Positions 27,822 to 36,645 of a stretch of 64,000 nt of DNA are shown here, in pieces. The number at the start of each line of letters is the position of its first letter. Positions within the stretch are counted from its first letter, which is position 1. The notes below the pieces were generated by a model. The model saw only the letters and a program-made list of their open reading frames with translations, did not search any database and was not told the DNA's origin. This DNA is from JABAYQ01 sp049890095 (GTDB taxonomy: Bacteria; Bacteroidota; Bacteroidia; Flavobacteriales; UBA7312). A program made the position numbers and the translations under genes. The stretch lies in the NCBI GenBank assembly GCA_049890095.1, contig JBMHCD010000011.1:51486-115485 (forward strand), in the 5' to 3' direction.

Positions 27822-28706
27822 ATGACAAATTCTTCAAAAAAAATTCTTGTGCCAATTGGTTTCACAGATCAATCTATAATTGCACTACAACAAGCAGTTC
27901 GAATTGCTAAAATAACGAACTCTGATTTATATTTAATTTCAGTTGTTGAATTACCTTCTGCAATAAAAAAACTATTTATTGATTATGAAAGTGAAGTTGA
28001 CAAATTAAAAAATAAACTTAGAAATAGGCTAAATGATTTAAGAGAAAAATATTGTTCTGAGATTAATAATGTTGAAACGGTAGTCTCCTCTGGAAAAATA
28101 TACACTGAGATTGTCAATTGTGCCAAAATGATTGATGCCTATTTAATAGTTATGGGTACAGATGGATCAAATAAAAATTCTCGTAATAAGCTTATTGGTT
28201 CTAATGCAAATAAAGTAATTAGAACAGCTCCCTGTGGAGTTATTACTATTAAAGGAAAAGAATTTAGAGAAGGTTGTAAAACAATTGTACTCCCATTAGA
28301 TTTGCAAAAAGAAACAAAAGAAAAGGTAAAAATAGCTATTGAGTTTTCTAAACTTTGGAATTCTGAAATTAAAGTTGTTTCAGTTTTAAAAGATACCGAT
28401 GAATTTGTGAGAAATAAACTTGAGAGAAATTTAAATCAAGTCAAAAAATTTATTTCTGATCAAAATATAGTTTGTACCTCTGAATTAATAATTAGTGGTT
28501 CATCTTCTAGATTTTTTCAAACTATTGTAGAGTATTCCAAATCTGTTAATGCTGATTTAATTATAATAATGACTCAGCAAGAGGATGAGTTTACCCTTAA
28601 CTTTTTAGGTTCAAATGCTAACTATATTATAAAGCATTCTGATATACCAGTAATGAGTGTACGTCCTGTTGATAAAAAAGATACATCAACATTTGGGTTG
28701 CGATAA
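27822..28706 (+). CDS. Tandem universal stress protein (UspA family)
   Basis: A 294-residue protein of two Usp domains (about 1-145 and 150-285). Both begin with a beta strand of the type KILVPIGFTDQS or KTIVLPLDL. The first contains MGTDGSNKNSRNKLIGSNANKVI, close to the G-2x-G-9x-G-S/N ATP-binding motif, and the second has FLGSNANYIIKHSDIPVMSVRP. Such proteins bind ATP or dimerise and are induced under stress; the physiological role is not known here. It stops 4 bases before the GH3/beta-lactamase fusion. Confidence 0.9.
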   Translation: MTNSSKKILVPIGFTDQSIIALQQAVRIAKITNSDLYLISVVELPSAIKKLFIDYESEVDKLKNKLRNRLNDLREKYCSEINNVETVVSSGKIYTEIVNCAKMIDAYLIVMGTDGSNKNSRNKLIGSNANKVIRTAPCGVITIKGKEFREGCKTIVLPLDLQKETKEKVKIAIEFSKLWNSEIKVVSVLKDTDEFVRNKLERNLNQVKKFISDQNIVCTSELIISGSSSRFFQTIVEYSKSVNADLIIIMTQQEDEFTLNFLGSNANYIIKHSDIPVMSVRPVDKKDTSTFGLR

Positions 28707-28709
28707 ATT

Positions 28710-31634
28710 ATGAGATTTTTTCTTCTTTTTATCTTTTTAAGTGTTCATTTTTGTTTTGCAAATACAAATCATTTAAATGATTCATTAGCTCAACATATCT
28801 GGGTTGATAGTCTAATGAAAAATTTAACAATTGAAGAAAAAATCGGACAGCTTTTTATGGTTGCTGCTTATTCTAACAAAAGTGAAAAACATATAAGTCA
28901 GATCTCAGATTTAGTAATAAATCAAAAAATTGGTGGATTAATGTTCATGCAAGGTGGCCCGGAAAGACAGATTCATCTTACAAATAAATATCAAAAAGAG
29001 AGTGATATTCCTCTTTTGATTGCTCAAGATGCTGAATGGGGATTGTCTATGAGAATTGATAGTACAATGCGTTTTCCATGGCAAATGACATTGGGAGCGG
29101 TTCAGGACACAAAACTTATTTATCAAATGGGTTTAGAAATAGCAAGGCAGTGTAAAAGGATAGGAGTACATATTAATTTTGCTCCTGTTGTTGATGTTAA
29201 TTCTAATCCTAAAAATCCAATTATTAATAATAGATCTTTTGGTGAAGACCCTTTTAATGTGGCAAAATTATCGAATGCATATATGCAAGGTTTGCAAGAC
29301 GGAAATATTATAGCATGTGCTAAACATTTTCCTGGTCATGGAGATACCGACATGGATTCTCATAAAACATTACCAACTGTTCTTCATAATTTAGAAAGAT
29401 TAGATAGTATTGATCTAGTCCCTTTTAAACATTTAATTAATAATGATGTTGGTGCAATTATGGTAGCACATCTTTATTTTCCAGAATTAGATGATAAAGA
29501 TTCCATACCTTCTTCATTATCTAAAAAAATAGTAACTGATTTTTTAAAAGATAAACTAGAGTTTAATGGCTTAATAGTTACAGATGCTTTAAATATGAAA
29601 GGTGTAAGCGATTATTATTCTCCTGGTGAAGTAGATTTAAAAGCTTTTTTAGCTGGAAATGATATATTATTATTCTCTCAAGATGTTCCTCTTGCAATTG
29701 ATAAAATTAAGAAGGCTATTGAAAATGGTATTATTGATGAATCGGAAGTAAATAGAAGATGTAAAAAAATTTTAAAGGCTAAATATTCCTTAGGCTTATC
29801 TAAAATCAAACCAATTTCTAGTAAAAATTTAATTGATGACTTAAATACTAATGATGCACATGAGTTAAAAAATAAATTATTTGAAAAATCAATTACATTA
29901 TTACAGAATAGTAAAAATATTATTCCATTAAAAAGGTTAGACACATTAAAAATAGCTGCAGTTTGTATTGGTGAAAACTTTACATTATATCAGAATACAA
30001 TTAACAACTATGCACCTGTTGATTTTTATTATTTAAACGAAAATCATACACCACAGCAAAGAAAAGATTTACTTATAAAGTTATCTGATTACAATCTAGT
30101 TTTAGCAAGTGTTCATAAATCAAATAAAAACCCTTGGAAAAATTATAATATTAATCAAGATGTTGATTTGTTTTTGCAAACATTGGCTATACAGTCTAAA
30201 GTAATACTAAGTGTATTTGCTAACCCTTATTCACTAAGTGATTTATTAGTTACCTATGCTTTTGATGGATTAATAATGGCATATCAAAACTCTCATATAA
30301 CTCAATCTAAAGTTGCTCAGTCTATTTTTGGAGGAATACCTTTACACGGTAAATTACCAGTTTCCAATAAACATTTCAAATATGGTGATGGTATTATTCA
30401 AAGCAAAAAAATACGCTTAACTTATAATGAAAATAAATATTTAGATAATACATTTTTAAAGAAAGTCGATAGTATTGCAAAAAACTCAATAAAAGAAAAG
30501 GCTTTTCCTGGTTGTCAAATAATTGCTATTAATAATGGGGAAGTTTTTTATAATAAATCTTTTGGTTATCACACGTATAAAAAAAAGAAAAAGGTTCTAA
30601 ATACAGATTTGTACGATATTGCATCAATTACAAAAATAGCAGCTTCTGTTCTATCCTTAATGAAGTTAGACGAACAAGGTAAATTTAATTTTCATTTATC
30701 TCTTTCTGACTATATTTCTTTAGAGGATACATCAAATAAGAAAGATCTTCTTTTAAAAGATATTCTTACCCATCAGTCAGGTTTAAAGCCATGGATTCCT
30801 TTTTACAAATCTACAATAGATACAAATGGAAATTTAAGAGATACACTGTATTCTTTTGAAAAATCTGATACGTTTTCTATTCAAGTAGCTCAAGGAATTT
30901 ATTTACATAAACATTATGAAGATTCTATTTTATTACAAATCGATAGGTCTGACTTATTGAAGGATTCATCCTACAAATACAGCGATTTGGGCTTTTATTT
31001 TATAAAAGAAATTATCGAAAAAAAATCTCAATCTAGCTTAGATTGGTTTATAAAAAACACCTTTTATAATAAGTTAGGGACCTCAACAATAGGGTATCTT
31101 CCTAAGTTATATTTTGATACAAGTAGAATTATACCTACAGAACTAGATTATTATTTTAGAAGTCAACTGCTTGTAGGTGATGTACACGATATGGGTGCTG
31201 CTATGTTAGGTGGAGTTGGTGGCCATGCAGGACTATTTTCTAATGCTAATGATTTAGCAATCTTTTTAGAAATGTTAAACAAGAAAGGAATTTATGGTGA
31301 TGAACGTTATTTAGAAAAAACAACTATTGATAAGTATACAAGTTGTTTTTATTGTGACGATGATAATAGGAGAGGTCTAGGTTTTGATAAGCCAATATTA
31401 GAAAATCAAATTGGAGGACCAGCATGTGACTGTAGTCCATCATTAAATTCGTTTGGACATAGTGGCTTTACTGGCACATTAGCCTGGGTAGATCCTGATG
31501 AAGACTTTGTTTATGTTTTTCTATCTAATAGAATTCATCCAAGTGCAGACAATAAAAAAATATTGGAAAAAAATATACGAACAGAAATTATGCATGAATT
31601 TTATAATTTTATAAGATCAAAAAATAATAAATGA
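28710..31634 (+). CDS. Glycoside hydrolase family 3 / beta-lactamase-type serine hydrolase fusion
   Basis: A 974-residue exported protein (signal peptide ending CFAN). The N-terminal GH3 domain (about 25-370) has the NagZ-type motif KHFPGHGDTDMDSHKT (about 206-221) that supplies the Asp-His acid/base dyad, and GLIVTDALNM with the nucleophile Asp (about 295). A middle domain follows, then a class C beta-lactamase-like serine hydrolase (about 590-965) with SITK (about 640), YSD (about 755) and HSGFTGT (about 912) as its three motifs. This suggests a two-step muropeptide enzyme: a beta-N-acetylhexosaminidase coupled to an amidase or esterase. The fusion is a known Bacteroidota architecture. It overlaps bshA by 4 bases. 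Confidence 0.9.
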   Translation: MRFFLLFIFLSVHFCFANTNHLNDSLAQHIWVDSLMKNLTIEEKIGQLFMVAAYSNKSEKHISQISDLVINQKIGGLMFMQGGPERQIHLTNKYQKESDIPLLIAQDAEWGLSMRIDSTMRFPWQMTLGAVQDTKLIYQMGLEIARQCKRIGVHINFAPVVDVNSNPKNPIINNRSFGEDPFNVAKLSNAYMQGLQDGNIIACAKHFPGHGDTDMDSHKTLPTVLHNLERLDSIDLVPFKHLINNDVGAIMVAHLYFPELDDKDSIPSSLSKKIVTDFLKDKLEFNGLIVTDALNMKGVSDYYSPGEVDLKAFLAGNDILLFSQDVPLAIDKIKKAIENGIIDESEVNRRCKKILKAKYSLGLSKIKPISSKNLIDDLNTNDAHELKNKLFEKSITLLQNSKNIIPLKRLDTLKIAAVCIGENFTLYQNTINNYAPVDFYYLNENHTPQQRKDLLIKLSDYNLVLASVHKSNKNPWKNYNINQDVDLFLQTLAIQSKVILSVFANPYSLSDLLVTYAFDGLIMAYQNSHITQSKVAQSIFGGIPLHGKLPVSNKHFKYGDGIIQSKKIRLTYNENKYLDNTFLKKVDSIAKNSIKEKAFPGCQIIAINNGEVFYNKSFGYHTYKKKKKVLNTDLYDIASITKIAASVLSLMKLDEQGKFNFHLSLSDYISLEDTSNKKDLLLKDILTHQSGLKPWIPFYKSTIDTNGNLRDTLYSFEKSDTFSIQVAQGIYLHKHYEDSILLQIDRSDLLKDSSYKYSDLGFYFIKEIIEKKSQSSLDWFIKNTFYNKLGTSTIGYLPKLYFDTSRIIPTELDYYFRSQLLVGDVHDMGAAMLGGVGGHAGLFSNANDLAIFLEMLNKKGIYGDERYLEKTTIDKYTSCFYCDDDNRRGLGFDKPILENQIGGPACDCSPSLNSFGHSGFTGTLAWVDPDEDFVYVFLSNRIHPSADNKKILEKNIRTEIMHEFYNFIRSKNNK

Positions 31635-32749
31635 AGATAGGGGTAGTATGTTATCCTACCTATGGAGGGAGTGGGATTGTTGCAACAGAATTAGGCAAGG
31701 CATTTGCTGATCTGGGAAATGAAGTACATTTTATCTCTTACAGACAGCCTGTAAGATTAGATGTATTTTGTAAAAATATTTTCTTCCATGAGGTAGATGT
31801 TTCTGATTATCCTTTGTTTGAACATACCCCTTATGAATTAACTTTAACAAGCAAGTTGGTTGATGTCGCAATTCATGAAAAATTAGATTTTTTACATGTG
31901 CATTATGCTATACCTCACGCTTCAGCAGCATATTCTGCTAAACAAATCTTAAAATCAAAAGGAATTGATTTACCATTCATTACAACTTTACATGGAACAG
32001 ACATAACTTTATTAGGTAATAATCAATCGTTTAAGTCTGTAATTGAATTTGTAATAAATCATTCTGATGTTGTTACGGCAGTTTCTAATAGCTTAAAACA
32101 GGATACATTAGACAACTTTTCAATTTCAAATGAGATTAAAGTAATTCCAAATTTTATAGATTCTAATTTGTATGTTAATAAATTTGACGAGAGTTTTAAA
32201 AACTATATAAGTCCTAATAACGAGCGTATTTTAATTCACGTTTCGAATTTTCGTAAAGTAAAGCGAGTAGACGATGTTATAAAGGTATTTAGTTTAGTTA
32301 ACAAACATGTTAAGAGTAATTTATTATTAGTAGGTGATGGTCCAGAGCGTGTCAAAATGGAAGCTTTATGCAGAGCTTTAAAAATAGAAGATTCAGTTAA
32401 GTTTTTAGGCAAAACAAAAGATATTCAAACTTTAATGTCTGTTTCGGATGTTTTTTTGCTACCTTCTGAAAAGGAAAGCTTTGGATTAGTTGCACTTGAA
32501 GCCATGGCTGCTGGAGTTCCTGTAATTTCATCAAATGTTGGAGGATTACCTGAAGTTATTATTCATTCAAAAACAGGTTTTTTATCAAAATTAGGAGATA
32601 TAGAAGAAATGGCTAAAAACACTTTAAATATTTTAGAAAATGATCAGAGTATAGCTACATTTAGCAAAAACGCTTTAAATCATTCCAAAAAGTTTGATAT
32701 CAATCAAATACTTCCCCTTTACAAAGAAATTTATAACTCTTTAGTTTAA
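31631..32749 (+). CDS. bshA: N-acetyl-alpha-D-glucosaminyl L-malate synthase (bacillithiol)
   Basis: A 372-residue GT4-type glycosyltransferase that joins GlcNAc from UDP-GlcNAc to L-malate, the first step of bacillithiol synthesis. Typical BshA sequence is visible throughout: VCYPTYGGSGIVATELG at the start, HVHYAIPHASAAY, TTLHGTDITLLG, and the donor-site block PSEKESFGLVALEAMAAGVPVISSNVGG (E-x7-E). Length is normal. bshB and bshC are not in the window. It overlaps the preceding fusion gene by 4 bases, and converges with the SUI1 gene with a 4-base overlap. Confidence 0.95.
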   Translation: MKIGVVCYPTYGGSGIVATELGKAFADLGNEVHFISYRQPVRLDVFCKNIFFHEVDVSDYPLFEHTPYELTLTSKLVDVAIHEKLDFLHVHYAIPHASAAYSAKQILKSKGIDLPFITTLHGTDITLLGNNQSFKSVIEFVINHSDVVTAVSNSLKQDTLDNFSISNEIKVIPNFIDSNLYVNKFDESFKNYISPNNERILIHVSNFRKVKRVDDVIKVFSLVNKHVKSNLLLVGDGPERVKMEALCRALKIEDSVKFLGKTKDIQTLMSVSDVFLLPSEKESFGLVALEAMAAGVPVISSNVGGLPEVIIHSKTGFLSKLGDIEEMAKNTLNILENDQSIATFSKNALNHSKKFDINQILPLYKEIYNSLV

Positions 32750-33081
32750 CTTCCAACTCGTTTACAAGAATATCCTTCTTTTTGTAAAAGGACCATTATT
32801 TTATCTCTAAAGTTTCCTTGGATAATAATTTCTCCATTTTTTGAACTACCTCCAACACCACAAGATGTCTTTAAAATTTTAGCAAGGTTTTTTAAGTCAT
32901 CAGCACTTCCAATAAAACCTTTAACAATGGTAGCTATTTTACCACCTCTATTTTTTTTATCAAGCCAAACTTCAAGTTTTTGCTCATTATTAGCTAATGT
33001 TTCTTGTTCATTTTCGTATTCAAATTCAAAGTTTGAATTTGTAGAATACATTATTCCTATTTTTTTCTTTTTTTTAGCCAT
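32746..33081 (-). CDS. SUI1/eIF1-like translation factor (YciH family)
   Basis: A 111-residue basic protein. The SUI1 core occupies residues about 35-108: RGGKIATIVKGFIGSADDLKNLAK followed by LKTSCGVGGSSKNGEIIIQGNF. The SCGVGGS motif is the hallmark of YciH/eIF1. In eukaryotes and archaea eIF1 helps select the start codon; the bacterial version is dispensable in E. coli and its role is not settled. The gene overlaps the end of the lipid kinase gene by 8 bases, so they are translated from one transcript. Confidence 0.9.
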   Translation of the reverse strand: MAKKKKKIGIMYSTNSNFEFEYENEQETLANNEQKLEVWLDKKNRGGKIATIVKGFIGSADDLKNLAKILKTSCGVGGSSKNGEIIIQGNFRDKIMVLLQKEGYSCKRVGS

Positions 33082-33949
33082 TTGGAAAAAATATTTTTAG
33101 AGATTTAGAGTGAGTTTCGATATGAATGTCAGTTTTTAAACTTAAAACTTCTCCATCTAAATGACATGCTCCATTTGTAGAAGAAATTTTTACAGATTTA
33201 GTTCTAATAATTTTCATGTATTTCGATTGATGAATATTTTTAGAAAACAACTTGTATATTAAAATTGGTACTAGTAATCTATTGAAATCCCTTAGTATAC
33301 AAATATCTGTTAATCCATCTGTAGGACTAGAATTTGGAGAAATATAAGCATCATTTCCAAATTGAGAAGTATTAGCCCAACTTATTATTACAGCATTATG
33401 AGTTTCAATTTTATTATCATATTCTATAGTATAATCTTGAGCTTTATAACTTAAACACTCTTTCAGAACTAACCTAATGTAACTTAAAAATCCTCTAACT
33501 TTTAGATTAGAAAATAAATTGGCAATATGTGCGTCAAAGCCAATTCCTGAAATATTAAAAAAAGGGATGTTATTTGCTGTGCAGCTATCGATATAAGAAA
33601 ATGTAGATTGATTGAGTAGTAAAATAGAATCGGTTATATTTTTTTTCATTCCAAAATGATACGCAAATCCATTTCCAGATCCGCAAGGAATAACGGTCAA
33701 TGCAGTATTAGAATTTCTAGTTGCTATAGCACATTCGTGCATTGTTCCATCTCCACCTACTGCAGCAACAATTTCTATATTTTTATCTACAGCTTCTTGG
33801 GCTAAAGTAGTTGCATGTTTTGGGTACTCGGTTTCGAAAATTTCTATTTTAAATTTAGATTTATTAAGGTGCTTATGTATAATGGATTTTACAATAGGTA
33901 AATGATTACCAGTTCCAGAAATAGGATTTATAATAAATCTGATTTTCAT
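33074..33949 (-). CDS. Diacylglycerol kinase-like lipid kinase (YegS/BmrU family)
   Basis: A 291-residue cytoplasmic enzyme with the DAGK catalytic fold: INPISGTGNHL at the start, AVGGDGTMHECA (GGDGT nucleotide-binding motif) and IPCGSGNGFAYHFGM. It phosphorylates a diacylglycerol-type or related lipid with ATP; the exact lipid is unknown. I start it at 33949 (MKIRFIINPI) because the stop codon of the small upstream gene ends at 33951, one base before, and because the longer start at 33976 would add a segment unlike the family. In a run with the Cys-rich peptide and SUI1 genes. Confidence 0.88.
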   Translation of the reverse strand: MKIRFIINPISGTGNHLPIVKSIIHKHLNKSKFKIEIFETEYPKHATTLAQEAVDKNIEIVAAVGGDGTMHECAIATRNSNTALTVIPCGSGNGFAYHFGMKKNITDSILLLNQSTFSYIDSCTANNIPFFNISGIGFDAHIANLFSNLKVRGFLSYIRLVLKECLSYKAQDYTIEYDNKIETHNAVIISWANTSQFGNDAYISPNSSPTDGLTDICILRDFNRLLVPILIYKLFSKNIHQSKYMKIIRTKSVKISSTNGACHLDGEVLSLKTDIHIETHSKSLKIFFPNG

Positions 33950-33950
33950 T

Positions 33951-34067
33951 TTAGTTACAATTGCAATTTTTGTCATTACAACTGGATTTTGTTTTAGTAT
34001 TTTTTCTGATCAAATAAACTAATGAAAAAAAAGCCAACAAAAGTATAATTATAATTTCCCACTCCAT
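33951..34067 (-). CDS. Small Cys-rich single-pass membrane protein (FeoB-associated type)
   Basis: A 38-residue reading frame from an ATG at 34067: MEWEIIIILLLAFFSLVYLI is one transmembrane helix, then RKNTKTKSSC and a tail with three cysteines (C-x5-C-x-C spacing) ending NCN. The layout, one helix plus a Cys-rich basic tail in under 60 residues, matches the FeoB-associated Cys-rich membrane protein family. No feoA or feoB is nearby, so an iron link is only by family. The stop is 1 base from the lipid kinase start, and a perfect -7 box (34072-34079) lies right before its ATG, which supports it as a real gene. Confidence 0.65.
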   Translation of the reverse strand: MEWEIIIILLLAFFSLVYLIRKNTKTKSSCNDKNCNCN

Positions 34068-34071
34068 TGTA

Positions 34072-34079
34072 CAAATATA
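34072..34079 (-). promoter_or_regulatory. -7 box before the small Cys-rich protein
   Basis: The minus strand reads TATATTTG. Only 4 bases separate it from the ATG at 34067, so a transcript starting at the usual distance would be leaderless or nearly so. Confidence 0.42.
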
Positions 34080-34125
34080 TTGTAAAAACTAATTATTTTT
34101 ATGCATCAATACTTAACAAATTCAA

Positions 34126-36105
34126 ATGAAATTTAATAGCAGTGGTACAAGTGAAAAAGATTTATTAGGTCTTTATAAATCTATTTTAAAACCAAGAATG
34201 GTTGAAGAAAAAATGCTGATTTTACTTCGCCAAGGAAAAATTTCAAAATGGTTTTCCGGAATTGGGCAGGAGGCTATTTCTGTAGGTGTTACTTATGCAC
34301 TAGATAAAGATGAATATATTCTTCCAATGCATAGAAATTTAGGCGTATTTACAACTAAAGGTATACCACTTGATCGTTTATTTTCACAGTTTCAAGGAAA
34401 AAATAATGGGTTTACAAAAGGAAGAGACCGATCTTTTCACTTTGGTACACAAGAGTATAATATTGTTGGAATGATTTCTCATCTAGGTCCACAATTAGGA
34501 GTTGCTGATGGAATAGCACTAGCCAACAAGATAGAAAAAAATGGAAAAATAACTGCTGTTTTCACTGGAGAAGGAGGAACCTCAGAAGGTGATTTCCATG
34601 AGGCTTTAAACTTAGCCTCTGTTTGGGATTTGCCAGTAATTTTTATAATCGAAAATAATGGTTATGGTTTATCTACTCCTACTTCAGAGCAGTTTAAATG
34701 CAAACAAATTGCTGATAAAGGAATTGGTTATGGAATGGAATCATATACCATAGATGGAAATAATATTTTAGAAGTATATAATTCTATTCAAAAAATAAAA
34801 AAGGAACTAAAGAAAAAACCGAGACCTGTACTGCTCGAATGTATGACATTTAGAATGAGAGGTCACGAAGAAGCTTCTGGAACAAAATATGTTCCTAACG
34901 AATTGTTTGAGCAATGGTCTAAAAAAGATCCACTTATAAATTTTGAGAATTACTTAATTGAAAAAGGTATTTTGTCTGATGAAATTATTTCAAATTATAA
35001 AACAGAAATAAAAACTGAAATTAATTCTTGTTTGAAGTTAGCATTTGAAGAAGAGTCTATAATCGCTGATACAACTACCGAGTTGAATGATATTTTTAAA
35101 ACATTTGAATTTAAAAAAGAACTTCCTGTAAGTGATAAGAAAAACAACATTCGAATGGTAGATGCTATTTCTTCTGGTTTGCGTCAATCCATGTTAAAAT
35201 ATGATAAATCAATAATTATGGGGCAAGATATTGCTGAATATGGAGGTGTTTTTAAGATAACCGATGGCTTTATTGATTTATTTGGCAAGGAAAGAGTAAG
35301 AAACACTCCAATTTGTGAATCTGCTGTTGTTAGTGCTGCTATGGGATTATCCATAAATGGATATAAAGCTGTTATGGAAATGCAGTTTGCAGATTTTGTT
35401 TCTTCAGGTTTTAATCCAATAGTAAATTATTTAGCTAAAGTACATTATAGATGGGGGCAACCTGCAGATGTGGTAATTAGGATGCCAACTGGAGCAGGAG
35501 TTGGGGCAGGACCATTCCATTCTCAATCTAATGAGGCTTGGTTTACTCACACTCCTGGATTAAAAGTTGTTTATCCTGCTTTTCCCTCAGACGCAAAAGG
35601 TTTGATAGCTGCTTCTATTGAAGATCCTAATCCAGTTATGTTTTTTGAACATAAGGCATTGTATAGAAGTGTTTATGAAGATGTTCATGAGGAATATTAT
35701 ACCCTAGAAATTGGTAAATCAAAATGTATAAAAGAAGGAAATGATATCACAATAATATCTTATGGAGCGGGAGTACATTGGGCTTTGGAATATTTAGAAG
35801 AAAATAACAATATTTCTGCTGATTTGATAGATTTAAGAACATTAGTACCTCTCGATGAAGAAACTATTTTTAAATCTGTTAGAAAAACATCTAAGGTGGT
35901 TATTGTTCATGAAGATTGTTTAGTGGGTGGATATGGAGCCGAATTATCGGCTCTTATTACTGAACATTGTTTTGAATTTTTAGATGCTCCAATAAAACGG
36001 GTTGCTAGTTTAAATTCTCCTGTTCCATTTGCACATTCGTTAGAAAATAATTTTTTACCAAAACAACGAATGAAACAAGTAATTGATGAGTTACTCTCTT
36101 ATTAA
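34126..36105 (+). CDS. Fused alpha/beta E1 of a 2-oxoacid dehydrogenase complex
   Basis: A 659-residue thiamine-diphosphate enzyme with the alpha and beta subunits of E1 on one chain. The alpha part (about 1-320) has the binding motif GEGGTSEGDFHEALNLASVW...ENNGYG and MRGHEEASGT; the beta part (about 340-655) has GQDIAEYGGVFKIT, TPICESAVVSAAMG, and VVHEDCLVGGYGAE-like sequence at the end (read here as VIVHEDCLVGGYG). It decarboxylates a 2-oxoacid and passes the acyl group to a lipoyl E2; a branched-chain substrate is most likely by family, pyruvate is possible. E2 and E3 are not adjacent. The fused form is usual in Flavobacteriia. Confidence 0.92.
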   Translation: MKFNSSGTSEKDLLGLYKSILKPRMVEEKMLILLRQGKISKWFSGIGQEAISVGVTYALDKDEYILPMHRNLGVFTTKGIPLDRLFSQFQGKNNGFTKGRDRSFHFGTQEYNIVGMISHLGPQLGVADGIALANKIEKNGKITAVFTGEGGTSEGDFHEALNLASVWDLPVIFIIENNGYGLSTPTSEQFKCKQIADKGIGYGMESYTIDGNNILEVYNSIQKIKKELKKKPRPVLLECMTFRMRGHEEASGTKYVPNELFEQWSKKDPLINFENYLIEKGILSDEIISNYKTEIKTEINSCLKLAFEEESIIADTTTELNDIFKTFEFKKELPVSDKKNNIRMVDAISSGLRQSMLKYDKSIIMGQDIAEYGGVFKITDGFIDLFGKERVRNTPICESAVVSAAMGLSINGYKAVMEMQFADFVSSGFNPIVNYLAKVHYRWGQPADVVIRMPTGAGVGAGPFHSQSNEAWFTHTPGLKVVYPAFPSDAKGLIAASIEDPNPVMFFEHKALYRSVYEDVHEEYYTLEIGKSKCIKEGNDITIISYGAGVHWALEYLEENNNISADLIDLRTLVPLDEETIFKSVRKTSKVVIVHEDCLVGGYGAELSALITEHCFEFLDAPIKRVASLNSPVPFAHSLENNFLPKQRMKQVIDELLSY

Positions 36106-36114
36106 ATAATTTTG
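36083..36114 (+). promoter_or_regulatory. Promoter of the TonB-C-like gene
   Basis: TTG at 36083-36085, a 21-base spacer and TAATTTTG at 36107-36114, fitting the Bacteroidota consensus; the start codon is 37 bases downstream. The -33 element lies inside the end of the E1 gene. Confidence 0.5.
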
Positions 36115-36151
36115 TAAATTGGCTTTCATATTTTAAAAACCATTATTTATT

Positions 36152-36595
36152 ATGAAAAAAAATCTTTTAATCTTATCAATGGCACTTTTTAGTTTGCCAA
36201 TTTTCTCTCAATCATCAAGTGATGATACTGTTTATAGAAGAGCTGATGTTATGCCTGTTTTTCAGCAATGTCAGTTGGATGGTTTTGAAAATAATCCATA
36301 TTCATGTACGATTACACAACTTTCAAATTATTTTTTAGAAAATGTTCAAATAGATAATCCAACAGGAAATACTTCAAAAGGAGTGTTGAGCTTTATTGTT
36401 GAAACTGATGGTTCTATCTCTGATATTAATCTTGTAAGAAGCGTTTATCTTAACCCTGAGAATAGTCAATTACAATCAGAATTAGACTCTAAAATATTAG
36501 AATTAGCAAATAGTATTTCTTTTTTGTCACCAGGGATGAATGGTGATGAATTGGTTAGAATTAAAGTGCAATTTTCTGTTCCGGTAAATTATTAA
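36152..36595 (+). CDS. Exported TonB C-terminal-domain-like protein
   Basis: A 147-residue protein with a signal peptide (MKKNLLILSMALFSLPIFSQ). After a short linker, DVMPVFQQCQ and the following GVLSFIVETDGSISDINLVRS, then a strand pair around LVRIKVQFSVPVNY, follow the pattern of the TonB C-terminal domain (P.FpGG..., G.v.v.F.V..dG.i.dv.v.). It has no transmembrane anchor beyond the cleavable signal and no proline-rich spanner, so it is not a full TonB; many Bacteroidota have such stand-alone copies with unknown partners. It has its own promoter and terminator. Confidence 0.75.
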   Translation: MKKNLLILSMALFSLPIFSQSSSDDTVYRRADVMPVFQQCQLDGFENNPYSCTITQLSNYFLENVQIDNPTGNTSKGVLSFIVETDGSISDINLVRSVYLNPENSQLQSELDSKILELANSISFLSPGMNGDELVRIKVQFSVPVNY

Positions 36596-36616
36596 ACAGA
36601 CTTAAAAAGTTAATTC

Positions 36617-36645
36617 AAAAGCACCTAATTTTAGGTGCTTTTTTG
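36617..36645. terminator. Bidirectional terminator between convergent genes
   Basis: An 11-bp stem AAAAGCACCTA (36617-36627) and TAGGTGCTTTT (36632-36642) with a 4-base loop. T-runs follow on the plus strand and, through the A-run on the left, on the minus strand. It ends the TonB-C-like gene and overlaps the stop codon of the convergent gene that ends at 36631. Confidence 0.88.

Noticed and set aside
36152..36595. The TonB-C-like protein as the main TonB energy transducer
   Set aside because: It has a cleavable signal, no membrane anchor or proline-rich region, and no exbB or exbD nearby.
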